Below, piece after piece: positions 8,147-15,505 of a DNA stretch of 39,617 nt. Every line of letters starts with the position of its first letter. Within the stretch, counting starts at the first letter, position 1. The notes under the pieces were generated by a model. The model had not been told where the DNA came from, ran no database searches, and was given only the letters and a program-made list of their open reading frames with translations. Location of the stretch: contig JAGWOX010000006.1 in the NCBI GenBank assembly GCA_028877145.1, forward strand, positions 1 through 39,617, in the 5' to 3' direction. Source of the stretch: Acidobacteriota bacterium (lineage in GTDB: Bacteria; Acidobacteriota; Terriglobia; Acidiferrales; UBA7541). Both the position numbers and the translations under genes were made by a program.

Positions 8147-9595
8147 ATGGCGACCACGATTCACCCCGCCGCCGAAGTCAAAACACGCATCCCCGCGCGC
8201 CTCGATCGGCTTCCCTGGAGCCGCTTCCACTGGCTCGTCGTCTTCGCGCTGGGCATCACCTGGGTGCTCGACGGACTCGAAGTCACCTTCAAGGGCGCAA
8301 TCAGCGGCGTCCTGCAGGAACCCGGGGTGATGGGTTTCAGCCCGGCCGATATCGGCCTGATCGCCTCGGTCTATCTGACGGGAGCGGTGATTGGCGCGCT
8401 GGTCTTCGGCTACCTCACCGACCGCCACGGACGGCAGAAACTCTTCTTCATCACGCTGGCTGTCTACCTCGGCGGTGTTCTCCTCACCGCCTTTTCCTGG
8501 AATCTCTGGAGTTTCTCGCTTTTTCGTTTCTTCACCGGCTGCGGCATCGGCGGCGAGTATGCCGCCATCAATTCCGCGATCGACGAATTGATTCCGGCGC
8601 ACTACCGCGGCCGAGTGGATCTGGTGGTGAACGGGAGCTACTGGATCGGCGCGGCGCTCGGCTCGGGAGCAACCCTCTTCCTGCTCGACCCGAACTGGTT
8701 CGCGCCGTGGTTCGGTTGGCGGCTGGGATTTGGAATCGGCGCGTTGCTTGGCCTGACGATCCTTTTTCTGCGTCGTTACATTCCGGAAAGCCCCCGCTGG
8801 CTGATCACCCACGGCCGCGCCGAGGAAGCCGAGCGCGTTGTTGGGGAGATCGAAGCGCGGGTCGAAGAGGAGCGTGGCAATCCGCTTCCCGTGGCGATTG
8901 GCGAACTCGTTGTTCACCCGCGGCGGCGCTACGGATTCGCCTCGATTGCGCGAACGATGTTCGGGCGCTATCGCAAGCGTTCCATCCTTTGCCTGGCGCT
9001 GATGGTCTCGCAGGCGTTTCTCTACAACGCCATCTTCTTCACTTACGCGCTCGTGCTCGTCCGCTTCTATCGCGTGTCGCCCGAAAAGACCGGCATATAT
9101 CTTCTGCCCTTCGCCATCGGAAATTTCCTGGGTCCCGTGGTGCTCGGGCGGTTCTTCGACACGATCGGGCGCCGCCAGATGATTTCGGGCACCTACGCCG
9201 CTTCCGCCGTGCTGCTGGCCGCCACCGGCGCGGCGTTTGCCGATCGGCTGCTCGGCCCGGCGGGACAGACGGCGCTCTGGTCCCTCATTTTCTTCTTCGC
9301 CTCCGCGGCGGCCAGTTCCGCCTACCTCACCGCCAGCGAAATTTTTCCGCTCGAAACGCGAGGCCTCGCCATCGCGCTCTTCTTCTCCTTGGGAACGGCC
9401 ACCGGCGGTGTCGTCGCCCCGTGGCTTTTCGGCACGCTCATCGGCACCGGATCGCGCCAGGCCGTGTTCGGAGGCTACCTGGCCGGAGCGGTTTTGATGC
9501 TGGCCGCCGCAGCAATTGAATTGCGGTACGGCGTCCGCGCCGAGCGCGCCCCCCTCGAATCGATTGCCGCCCCCCTTTCCTCCGAAAGCGAGTAG
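8147..9595 (+). CDS. MFS transporter, sugar/metabolite:H+ symporter type
   Basis: A 482-residue, 12-helix major facilitator. The helix 2-3 loop motif is TDRHGRQK, its repeat between helices 8 and 9 is DTIGRRQ, and PESPRWL follows helix 6, which together point to the sugar-porter/metabolite:H+ symporter branch (shikimate, aromatic acid and similar permeases). A central cytoplasmic loop of about 60 residues separates the two six-helix halves. I use the ATG at 8147; an in-frame TTG four codons earlier is possible. The ribosome site is weak (GAGAG). It is followed 200 bp later by the desaturase, so co-transcription is uncertain. The substrate cannot be inferred. Confidence 0.9.
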   Translation: MATTIHPAAEVKTRIPARLDRLPWSRFHWLVVFALGITWVLDGLEVTFKGAISGVLQEPGVMGFSPADIGLIASVYLTGAVIGALVFGYLTDRHGRQKLFFITLAVYLGGVLLTAFSWNLWSFSLFRFFTGCGIGGEYAAINSAIDELIPAHYRGRVDLVVNGSYWIGAALGSGATLFLLDPNWFAPWFGWRLGFGIGALLGLTILFLRRYIPESPRWLITHGRAEEAERVVGEIEARVEEERGNPLPVAIGELVVHPRRRYGFASIARTMFGRYRKRSILCLALMVSQAFLYNAIFFTYALVLVRFYRVSPEKTGIYLLPFAIGNFLGPVVLGRFFDTIGRRQMISGTYAASAVLLAATGAAFADRLLGPAGQTALWSLIFFFASAAASSAYLTASEIFPLETRGLAIALFFSLGTATGGVVAPWLFGTLIGTGSRQAVFGGYLAGAVLMLAAAAIELRYGVRAERAPLESIAAPLSSESE

Positions 9596-9796
9596 CCAAA
9601 CAATAAGGACCCGCTCCCTTCTTCGTTGGACTTCCTTCGGCCGGAACGGCATACTTAAGGGTGGTTTGACGACGCCGAGGGGTGGGGCCAAGGAAAGTTC
9701 TGGTGGATGCCAGACCGGGCACTGTGCTCGGCGTTGCCCTCCCGAGAGTAAGACGCGGGAACCCTCTCCACGAAAATCTGGAGGCAAAAGGTCTTG

Positions 9797-10519
9797 ATGC
9801 ACTTCCTGTATGCGTTGCTGGCGGTGGTGGTGACGGTGGAGCTATCAAGCTTCGCCACAAGCATTTATCTTCATCGCAGTCTGGCGCATCGGGGAGTGAA
9901 GCTCAACCCCGCACTTACGTTTCTGATGCGCGCCGAACTCTGGCTCGCCACCGGCATCAAGCCGAAGGAATGGGTTGCGGTGCATCGCAAGCATCACCGC
10001 CATACCGACGTCCTCGGCGATCCGCACAGCCCCGTGCTCGAAGGCCTCTGGCGCATTCTGCTCGGCAACGCCTACTACTACGCGCGCGAAGCGCGGAACC
10101 CGGAAACGCTGTCTCGTTTCGCTCCCGACATCGGCAACGATTGGTTCGATCGCTACCTTTTCCGCTTCGGCCTTCTTGGCATAGCCGCGGGCGTAGGCAT
10201 CTTCGTCTGGTTGCTCGGCCCGATCTGGGGTGGCGCGGCGTTCATCTCGCAGGCGGCGCTCTACATTTTCCTAAACGCCGTCATCAACGGCGCCAATCAC
10301 GCCGTCGGCTACCAGAACTTCAACAACACCGCCACGAATCTGCGCTTCGTCGCCATGCTGACCGCTGGCGAAGGCTTGCACAACAACCATCACGCCTTCC
10401 CCACGTCCGCCCGCTTCAGCATCCGGAAGAACGAATTCGATCCGTCCTGGCCCGTGCTGCGTCTGCTCACTAAACTCCACCTTGCGCAGCCAATTCGCGT
10501 GGCCCCTCAAATCGACTAG
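9797..10519 (+). CDS. Membrane fatty-acid desaturase (acyl-CoA/acyl-lipid delta-9 type)
   Basis: A 240-residue integral-membrane di-iron desaturase that introduces a double bond into fatty acyl chains, adjusting membrane fluidity. The three His boxes are present: HRSLAH (26-31), HRKHHRH (63-69) and HNNHH (195-199). An NGANH motif supplies the extra His168. At 240 residues it is shorter than the ~300-380 typical of many delta-9 desaturases, because the N-terminus starts directly in the first helix. GGAGG at 9780-9784 precedes the start; a TTG one codon earlier is also usable. A hairpin followed by a T-rich stretch lies about 20 bp after the stop. Electron donor partners are not adjacent. Confidence 0.92.
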   Translation: MHFLYALLAVVVTVELSSFATSIYLHRSLAHRGVKLNPALTFLMRAELWLATGIKPKEWVAVHRKHHRHTDVLGDPHSPVLEGLWRILLGNAYYYAREARNPETLSRFAPDIGNDWFDRYLFRFGLLGIAAGVGIFVWLLGPIWGGAAFISQAALYIFLNAVINGANHAVGYQNFNNTATNLRFVAMLTAGEGLHNNHHAFPTSARFSIRKNEFDPSWPVLRLLTKLHLAQPIRVAPQID

Positions 10520-10539
10520 CTTGAATTTCCCGTAGTGGC

Positions 10540-10558
10540 GCGGGCACTCTTGCCCCGC
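10540..10558 (+). terminator. Hairpin family copy C, terminator-like
   Basis: GCGGGCA pairs with TGCCCCGC (one bulged C) around CTCT, then TCTTTTCT follows. It starts 20 bp after the desaturase stop and points in the direction of that gene. Its position, orientation and T-rich tail fit an intrinsic terminator. Confidence 0.5.
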
Positions 10559-10652
10559 TCTTTTCTGAGGGCGCAACACCGAGAAGAAATTTTCGTCCGG
10601 AGACTTCCCTGGAGCGGTTCTCTTTCGCTCGATGTGTGTGAGCGTGAAAGAA

Positions 10653-10666
10653 GGGCAAGAGCGCCC
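10653..10666 (-). terminator. Hairpin family copy C', opposite orientation
   Basis: Read on the minus strand this is GGGCG-CTCT-TGCCC followed by TTCTTTC. It lies 17 bp after the stop of the minus-strand gene at 10684. It thus mirrors copy C at the other side of a convergent gene pair. Confidence 0.45.
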
Positions 10667-10683
10667 GCGTCATCAGGCCGCCT

Positions 10684-11016
10684 TCAGGCGCCCGGATGGT
10701 ACTCATTCACCAGCACTTCGTGTTCCTGAATGGTAGGGAACCCGTCAGAAAAAGCCAGCACACGGGCCATGGCACGATAGAAGTAAAGGTTCTCTTCGCT
10801 GGCCCGCAAAGAATCGAGCGAATCCCACGTGGTAATCGCCGTAATAACCGGCGCTTCGGACGTGTTCCCCGGCAGAGCCGCGCCACGAAGCACGATCAAG
10901 GATTTGAACCCCTTCTGCTGGAGCATCATCGGAACGAGCGTATCCAAAGCTTCCGCCATTTCTTCGAGTTTGCCCAAACGAACCTTGAATTGAGTGATGC
11001 GGGCATGCATCGGCAT
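10684..11016 (-). CDS. Small dimeric alpha/beta-barrel protein (antibiotic biosynthesis monooxygenase-like)
   Basis: A 110-residue protein with the ferredoxin-like pattern of the ABM superfamily: beta strand (ARITQFKVR), helix (LEEMAEALDTLVPMMLQQ), strand (GFKSLIVLRG), strand (APVITAITTWDS), helix (SLRASEENLYFYRAMARV) and a final strand ending the chain. Members are cofactor-free monooxygenases, haem-degrading enzymes or stress proteins, so the reaction cannot be named. The ATG at 11016 is chosen because the frame upstream has no family character; GGGGGA lies upstream. It is 146 bp downstream of modC with a repeat in between, so separate expression is likely. Function is a family-level guess. 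Confidence 0.7.
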   Translation of the reverse strand: MPMHARITQFKVRLGKLEEMAEALDTLVPMMLQQKGFKSLIVLRGAALPGNTSEAPVITAITTWDSLDSLRASEENLYFYRAMARVLAFSDGFPTIQEHEVLVNEYHPGA

Positions 11017-11110
11017 GACGTTCCCCCGGAAAGCATGTTGGCCCGATGCTACAGCAGCCCGCCAGCCAAGTAAATCCCCAGCACGTACGTCGATCAAAGC
11101 GCCAACAAGT

Positions 11111-11152
11111 CTGTCATCTCGGGGAAGAACCCCGAACGCAGTGAGATGGACT
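11111..11152. repeat. Nested inverted repeat, GTCAT...GAGATG type
   Basis: CATCTC (11115-11120) pairs with GAGATG (11143-11148), enclosing GGGGAAGAACCCC, itself a hairpin. The outer sequence (CTGTCAT ... AGTGAGATGGACT) resembles the element at 21204-21233. It lies between modC and the ABM-like gene and may end the mod transcript. Confidence 0.4.
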
Positions 11153-11162
11153 AGTCGCGCTC

Positions 11163-12335
11163 TCAACCCTCCGCAAGGCGCAGCAGGTGGCAGGAATGAG
11201 TTTTCACGATCAGCCAGACGGCCTGGCCGGCGACAAGGCCGAGCGAACGTCGCGCGCCCGGTGTCAGCAGCACGCAAAACGTCGCGCCGCAATCCACTCG
11301 CGCCAGCACCCTGAAATCCTTTTCCTCGAAGCCGGTGAGTGCGCCCCGCAGCACGTTGCGCGCGCTTAACCCCCGCGGCTCCTCGGTGGCGAGCAGAATA
11401 TCGCCCGCGCGGATGCCGACCCGCACGATCGAGCCCGGCTCGATCCGCGTGAGAGGAACTTCCAGGTCCAGCGCCCCGGGCGCCAGCCTGCAAGTCATCG
11501 TGCCCGTGTCTTCGTGGACCGCGGCCACGCGCGCGTCGAAGATGTTTTCAAATCCGGCGAGTTGTGCGACGGTCTCCTCACGCGGCGCGCCAAGAACGTC
11601 CTGCGGCAGTCCCTCGGCCACCACGCGCCCTCGTTCGAGGACCAGCACGCGCTCGCCCAGCGCGAAAACCTCCTCGCGGCTGTGCGTCACGTAGAGGATC
11701 GGAATCCGTTGCGCCCGGTTCCACGCGCGCAGGTCGTCGACGATACGGCCTTTCGTCGCCGCGTCGAGCGCCGAAAGCGGTTCGTCGAGGAGCAGCACGG
11801 CCGGGCGCGTCACCAGCGCCCGTGCCAGGGCCACTCTTTGCCGTTCGCCACCGGAAATCTCGCCCGGCAGGCTGCTCCGAAGCGAGGCAATGCGGAACGA
11901 TTCCAGGATTTCGCCCACGCGCTTTTCCCGCTCGGATTCCTCGATGCGACGCAAACCGTAGCGCACATTGCGCTCCACGGTCAGATGAGGGAACAACGCG
12001 AGGTCCTGAAAAACGTAACCAACGGACCGCCGCGAAACGTCGATGTCCGTGCCCTCGCCCGAATCGAACAGCACGCGGCCCGCCAGGCGAATGCGCCCCT
12101 CATCGGGCCTCACCAGGCCGGCGATGCACGCAAGCGTCGTCGTCTTCCCCGCTCCGGAACTGCCGAAAAGGATCGTGATTCCGGGTGGAACCGCGAAGCG
12201 AATGTCGAGAGCGAATCCGGAAGCGGTGCGATTGCGGTACAGCTTGCGCGCGAAGACTTCGAGCGCGGCGGGATCGTTCGCGTTGTCTGGCTGCGGCATC
12301 GGTAGAGGCCGGTTCTCGCTTTGGATCACGCCCAT
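11163..12335 (-). CDS. modC: Molybdate ABC transporter ATP-binding protein ModC
   Basis: A 390-residue ATPase of the molybdate importer. Walker A GSSGAGKT (58-65), Q-loop Gln110, signature ISGGE (160-164), Walker B VLLLDE (180-185) and switch His218 are intact. The C-terminal ~75 residues (from about LSARNVLRG) form the TOBE/Mop regulatory domain typical of ModC. The ATG at 12335 overlaps the end of modB by 10 bp. A second in-frame Met 12 codons later could also serve, since the first ~20 residues are not conserved. The frame is open much further upstream, but that stretch is only the antisense-like shadow of modB. The order modA-modB-modC confirms the role. Confidence 0.95.
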   Translation of the reverse strand: MGVIQSENRPLPMPQPDNANDPAALEVFARKLYRNRTASGFALDIRFAVPPGITILFGSSGAGKTTTLACIAGLVRPDEGRIRLAGRVLFDSGEGTDIDVSRRSVGYVFQDLALFPHLTVERNVRYGLRRIEESEREKRVGEILESFRIASLRSSLPGEISGGERQRVALARALVTRPAVLLLDEPLSALDAATKGRIVDDLRAWNRAQRIPILYVTHSREEVFALGERVLVLERGRVVAEGLPQDVLGAPREETVAQLAGFENIFDARVAAVHEDTGTMTCRLAPGALDLEVPLTRIEPGSIVRVGIRAGDILLATEEPRGLSARNVLRGALTGFEEKDFRVLARVDCGATFCVLLTPGARRSLGLVAGQAVWLIVKTHSCHLLRLAEG

Positions 12336-13000
12336 GGCGTGCGCGGCCACGCGCGCCGGTTCCAGCCGTAAACCATCGCGAGAATGACGAAGGATACCGC
12401 CAGCAGGACGAGCGAAGTCACGTTTGCCGCGGCGTAGTTCCCCCCTTGTACCTGGTCGAAGACGTCGATCGAGATCGTGCGCGTGACTCCCGGGATGTCG
12501 CCGCCCACCATCAGCACCACGCCGAATTCGCCGAACGTGTGCGCGAAGGTCAGCGCAACCGCCGTCACGATGCCCGAGGCCGAAAGCGGCAGAATCACGC
12601 GGAAAAATGTGGCCAGGCGCGATGCGCCCAGTACCCGCGAGGCGTCGATCAGCCTCCGGTCGATCGCCAGGAACGAGTTCACCAGCGGCTGCACCGCGAA
12701 CGGCAGGCTGTAGAGAATCGAGCCGACCACCAAACCTTCGAATGTGAACGCCAGCGTGTGCCCCGTCCAACGCTCGTAGAGCCGCCCGAGCGGACTCGAG
12801 GAGCCGAACGCCACCAGTACGTAAAAGCCGAGCACCGTCGGCGGCATCACGAGCGGCAGCGACGTGGCCGCCTGGACGAGGAATTTCCACCGCCGCCCCG
12901 AAAACGCCACCCAGTAGGCCAGCGGAAGCGCAAGGACGATCAGGGCCATGGCGGTGATCAGCGAAAGACGCAGCGTCAGCCCGAGCGCTTGCCAGTTCAC
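12326..13000 (-). CDS. modB: Molybdate ABC transporter permease ModB
   Basis: A 224-residue inner-membrane permease with about five or six hydrophobic helices, the usual ModB size. The ABC-permease EAA-type loop is visible as DASRVLGASRLATFFRVILP, which contacts ModC. The LPLVMPPTVLGFYVL stretch is also typical of ModB. It starts in a 4-bp overlap with the modA stop (ATGA), showing translational coupling, and ends overlapping the modC start. Confidence 0.95.
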   Translation of the reverse strand: MNWQALGLTLRLSLITAMALIVLALPLAYWVAFSGRRWKFLVQAATSLPLVMPPTVLGFYVLVAFGSSSPLGRLYERWTGHTLAFTFEGLVVGSILYSLPFAVQPLVNSFLAIDRRLIDASRVLGASRLATFFRVILPLSASGIVTAVALTFAHTFGEFGVVLMVGGDIPGVTRTISIDVFDQVQGGNYAAANVTSLVLLAVSFVILAMVYGWNRRAWPRTPWA

Positions 13001-13821
13001 GGCTTCTTCTCCGCATCGGGCGCGGCGAATCCGAACTTCGTGAATATCGCCCGCCCCTCCGGCCCCTTGATGTACTTGAGGAACGCGTGTGCGAGTTGTT
13101 TCTCTCTTGAGCGGCCGACGATCACCACCGCCTGCTCCAGCGGCGGGTAATCGCTGGCGGGCACAATCCAGTATCGGCCGTGCTCTTGCGTGCCGGGCGC
13201 GAACATCAGCGAAAGCGCCGTGAGTCCGGCCTGCGCGTTGCCGGAAACCACGAATTGCGTAGTTTGCGAAACGTCTTCGCCGAGAACCACCCGCGGCTCC
13301 AGCGTTTCGTAGAGACCGGCGTGGCGCAGCGCCGCAACCGCCGCGCGCCCGTAGGGCGCAAAGCGCGGGTTGGCAATCGCGATCTTATGCTCCGACGGCC
13401 CCGTGAGTACGCCCAGGCCGTGATGCTCGAAATCGAGCGTTGAATTTTTCGGGACGTAGACGACCAGTTGCCCCACCGCGTACCGAACCAGCGACCCGGC
13501 TTCAATCAATTTTTCCTGCTGAAGCTTTGCCGGGTGAGCGACATCGGCGGAGAAGAAAAGATCGAAGGGCGCCCCGTGCTCGATCTGCGTGGTTAGGTTC
13601 CCGGAAGAGCCAAGCACCAGCCGCACATGCGCTCCGCTCTGCCGCTCGAATCCCTGAACGAGCGCCCGCATCGCGTATTGCAAATCGGCCGCCGCCGCAA
13701 CGGTCAGTTCTCCTTCAGCGCGTACGGGTGCCGAAACCATCAGAAGGAGGGCCGCCAGACCGGCAAAGCACGCAAGCCGCGGCCACCTTCCTTTTTGAGC
13801 CGCGCGGCGCGTTCCTCTCAT
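12997..13821 (-). CDS. modA: Molybdate ABC transporter substrate-binding protein ModA
   Basis: A 274-residue periplasmic molybdate/tungstate receptor. It opens with a basic N-terminus and a hydrophobic signal peptide (about 14-35, likely cut after VRA). The mature part begins GELTVAAAADL, and GSSGNL, FDLFFSADV, IANPRFAPYGRAA and GNAQAGLTAL follow, as in the family. GGGAGG at 13827-13832 is 5 nt from the ATG at 13821, which settles the start although the frame is open further upstream. It is 29 bp downstream of the outer-membrane-like gene and overlaps modB by 4 bp. Confidence 0.95.
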   Translation of the reverse strand: MRGTRRAAQKGRWPRLACFAGLAALLLMVSAPVRAEGELTVAAAADLQYAMRALVQGFERQSGAHVRLVLGSSGNLTTQIEHGAPFDLFFSADVAHPAKLQQEKLIEAGSLVRYAVGQLVVYVPKNSTLDFEHHGLGVLTGPSEHKIAIANPRFAPYGRAAVAALRHAGLYETLEPRVVLGEDVSQTTQFVVSGNAQAGLTALSLMFAPGTQEHGRYWIVPASDYPPLEQAVVIVGRSREKQLAHAFLKYIKGPEGRAIFTKFGFAAPDAEKKP

Positions 13822-13850
13822 TTGAACCTCCCAATTGCGCCTGTTCGGAG

Positions 13851-14717
13851 CTAAAACGGAAACCGAATCGTGAGAATCAGATTGTGATTCGAACGATGGA
13901 AATGCGTGACCGCAATCTGCATCCCCGCGCCGACTGTCAATCCCACGCGGCCCCAAAAAGGCAGTCGGCCAACGACCACTCCGGGCGTCAGGAACGTCTC
14001 CTTCTTCCCGCTGAGCGCGCCATTCGGCCATGCGGTCGAGTTTACTTCCACTTCCGGCCAGAACCTTCCGAGCACGTGATATTGAAAAGCGGTATTGAGC
14101 GCCAAAGGCGTGCCCAAACGCTGCCACGTTCCCGCCGGGAGCGAAGCGCCGAACGTTCCCTGCACATCGAAATCGCCCCAGCCCTTCCCGAACGCGATCG
14201 CCGGCTTGAAGACCACCTTGCCGGCCCCATTGCCGTTCGTTCCGGTGGGGAACGTCGCTCCGAAAAACGCCGTCAGCACGTAGTTCCCTTCATGGGCGGG
14301 CGAGCTGAGCATTCGGTATTTCACCAGCATCGGGAAATCGTCCCAGCCGCTCTGTGCCGCCGAATTCGCGCCGCGGTCGAGATACGCCGGGACACCGGTG
14401 ATCACCTCGATGTGCTCGGTCGGAATCAATTCGAGCCCCTTGCCCGCGAAGGAATTCCACGTGACCGCGCCGTTCGGCCCGGGCTGGCGGATCTCGTCAA
14501 AGCGAAACTCCTGTTCGAGCAGCGGAGTCACCGTCGCGAGCGGCGTGATCCAGTGTGGCTGCGTCGCGCGTACGTGTGCCACCCGACTCCACCAGCCGGA
14601 TTTTGATTTCTGCTTCTCTTCCGCCCGCTTCTTGTGCCGCGGCGAAGCCTGCGCGGAAACGACTCCGGCGAGCAGCAGAAGCAAAGCGCGGGAGACGGCT
14701 TTGGAGTTCAATCGCAT
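13851..14717 (-). CDS. Outer-membrane beta-barrel-like protein in the mod operon
   Basis: A 288-residue exported protein. Residues 1-24 form a signal peptide (RALLLLLAGVVSAQA). The rest alternates short amphipathic strands and tight turns and ends in Phe (LILTIRFPF), the usual last-strand signature for outer-membrane insertion. The pattern (ELIPTEHIEVITGVP, FFGATFPTGTNGN, GDFDVQGTFGASLP) resembles the 'putative MetA-pathway/phenol degradation' transporter-like family (PF13557), from memory only. It is first in the operon with modABC (29-bp gap), under an AT-rich promoter with an inverted repeat. An outer-membrane entry role for molybdate is my inference. Start: ATG at 14717; an in-frame TTG at 14744 is the alternative. 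Confidence 0.75.
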   Translation of the reverse strand: MRLNSKAVSRALLLLLAGVVSAQASPRHKKRAEEKQKSKSGWWSRVAHVRATQPHWITPLATVTPLLEQEFRFDEIRQPGPNGAVTWNSFAGKGLELIPTEHIEVITGVPAYLDRGANSAAQSGWDDFPMLVKYRMLSSPAHEGNYVLTAFFGATFPTGTNGNGAGKVVFKPAIAFGKGWGDFDVQGTFGASLPAGTWQRLGTPLALNTAFQYHVLGRFWPEVEVNSTAWPNGALSGKKETFLTPGVVVGRLPFWGRVGLTVGAGMQIAVTHFHRSNHNLILTIRFPF

Positions 14718-14752
14718 GGGAATGTCCGGGCCGGAACGGTCCAACGGCGGCC

Positions 14753-14788
14753 TTGTATTTATTAATACAAATGAAATCGTTAAGTCAA
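14753..14788 (-). promoter_or_regulatory. Promoter with overlapping inverted-repeat operator, outer-membrane gene/modABC operon
   Basis: On the minus strand TTGACT (14783-14788) is followed after 17 bp by TTAATA (14760-14765), a good sigma-70 match in an AT-rich island of an otherwise GC-rich region. TTGTATT (14753-14759) and AATACAA (14764-14770) form a perfect 7-bp inverted repeat with a 4-bp spacer that covers the -10. Binding there would block transcription. The HTH-TOBE regulator upstream is the obvious candidate, which is inference. This is not the enterobacterial ModE box. Confidence 0.6.
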
Positions 14789-14804
14789 TACGATTCAGTA
14801 CGAC
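14785..14804. repeat. Two 10-bp tandem repeats at the mod promoter
   Basis: TCAATACGAT is followed directly by TCAGTACGAC (8 of 10 identical), then TCAAAG. They overlap and lie just upstream of the -35 of the outer-membrane/mod promoter. A 10-bp period places both on one DNA face, as for an activator or oligomeric regulator. Confidence 0.4.
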
Positions 14805-14890
14805 TCAAAGGAAGGTGTGAGAAGGTGAAAGAAGCTGGCCGGGCAGAGAAAGTGCGACGCCGGCTAGTGGCTTGGGTCCGCCCCCAGTAG

Positions 14891-14910
14891 CGCAGCCACT
14901 CCTGGCTGCG
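14891..14910 (+). repeat. Hairpin family copy D (perfect 8-bp stem, CTCC loop)
   Basis: CGCAGCCA pairs with TGGCTGCG around CTCC, preceded by GTAG and followed by GCCTTTCG. It sits between the regulator's 3' end and the mod promoter. The stem is different from copies A and B at both arms, with the core retained. Confidence 0.65.
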
Positions 14911-14990
14911 GCCTTTCGTCCGCACGCCACCCAAGCTGAGATTCCAAGCAATGTGAGGGTTCTGCGTCGCGCCTGCGCCCGTAGGTGTGT

Positions 14991-15404
14991 TCAGACCCGC
15001 ATGATCATCACTTCCGTCGATTTGATCAGCGCGGCCACAACGTCGCCTTTTTTCAGCCCCAGCTCGCGCACCGCGTCCGCCGTGATGATCGAAGTGATGT
15101 GCTGCCCTCCGATCGAGAGCGTCACTTGCGCCATCAACCCGCTCGTCTTCACTTCCACCACCCGCCCGACCAGCTGATTTCGCCCGCTGATGCGCCGGAA
15201 CTGCCGTCGCCGCTCCACCGGTTCCTTCTTCTTGCCCGCGCGGTGCAGATAGCGATCGAGTTCCGCCTCGGGGATACGGTGATGGCCCCCAGCCGTCTTC
15301 ACCGTGCGTAGTTTGCCTCGGTACACCCATTGCTTCAGCGTCGAATAGCTGATGCCGAGGATCTGGGCCGCGTCTTTCGGCCGGAGCAATTTGCGCGAAT
15401 TCAT
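14991..15404 (-). CDS. Helix-turn-helix regulator with molybdate-binding TOBE/Mop domain
   Basis: A 137-residue two-domain protein. Residues 6-50 form an excisionase/MerR-like DNA-binding domain (PKDAAQILGISYSTLKQWV, then AGGHHRIP). Residues 73-137 form one Mop/TOBE domain (SGRNQLVGRVVEV ... ITADAVRELGLKKGDVVAALIKSTEVMIM), a fold known to bind molybdate or tungstate as an oligomer. It lies directly upstream of the outer-membrane/modABC operon on the same strand, so it is probably the molybdate-responsive repressor or activator of that operon. It is not classical ModE, whose DNA-binding domain is a LysR-like winged helix. The start is uncertain: ATG at 15404 is used; a GTG at 15440 would add 12 residues but overlaps a likely -10 (TATAAA) and an inverted repeat. 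Confidence 0.88.
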   Translation of the reverse strand: MNSRKLLRPKDAAQILGISYSTLKQWVYRGKLRTVKTAGGHHRIPEAELDRYLHRAGKKKEPVERRRQFRRISGRNQLVGRVVEVKTSGLMAQVTLSIGGQHITSIITADAVRELGLKKGDVVAALIKSTEVMIMRV

Positions 15405-15437
15405 GCGAGGCACGCCCTTCGAATGATCTCGAATCTC

Positions 15438-15478
15438 CACCTTTATAACTCCGAGAGCGGGGCAAGGGCCATAAGGTG
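15438..15478 (-). promoter_or_regulatory. Inverted repeat upstream of the HTH-TOBE regulator
   Basis: CACCTTTAT (15438-15446) and ATAAGGTG (15471-15478) are inverted, with one extra base in the first arm and about 24 bp between. On the minus strand the downstream arm contains TATAAA, a possible -10 about 35 bp before the ATG. No good -35 is seen. It may be an autoregulatory site. Confidence 0.35.
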
Positions 15479-15505
15479 ACAGCTTCCTTTATCGCGGACA
15501 TCCCC

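Noticed and set aside
7847-9802. 651-codon open frame on the minus strand opposite the MFS gene
   Set aside because: Low-complexity Arg/Glu/Gly composition and no domain; the plus strand is a clear 12-helix transporter.
11017-11493. N-terminal extension of the 110-residue ABM-like protein
   Set aside because: The extra 159 codons overlap modC, contain an intergenic repeat and have no family character; ATG 11016 gives a normal single domain.
12336-13016. N-terminal extension of ModC across modB
   Set aside because: The frame is open but overlaps modB entirely and has no similarity; the ModC domain begins after 12335.
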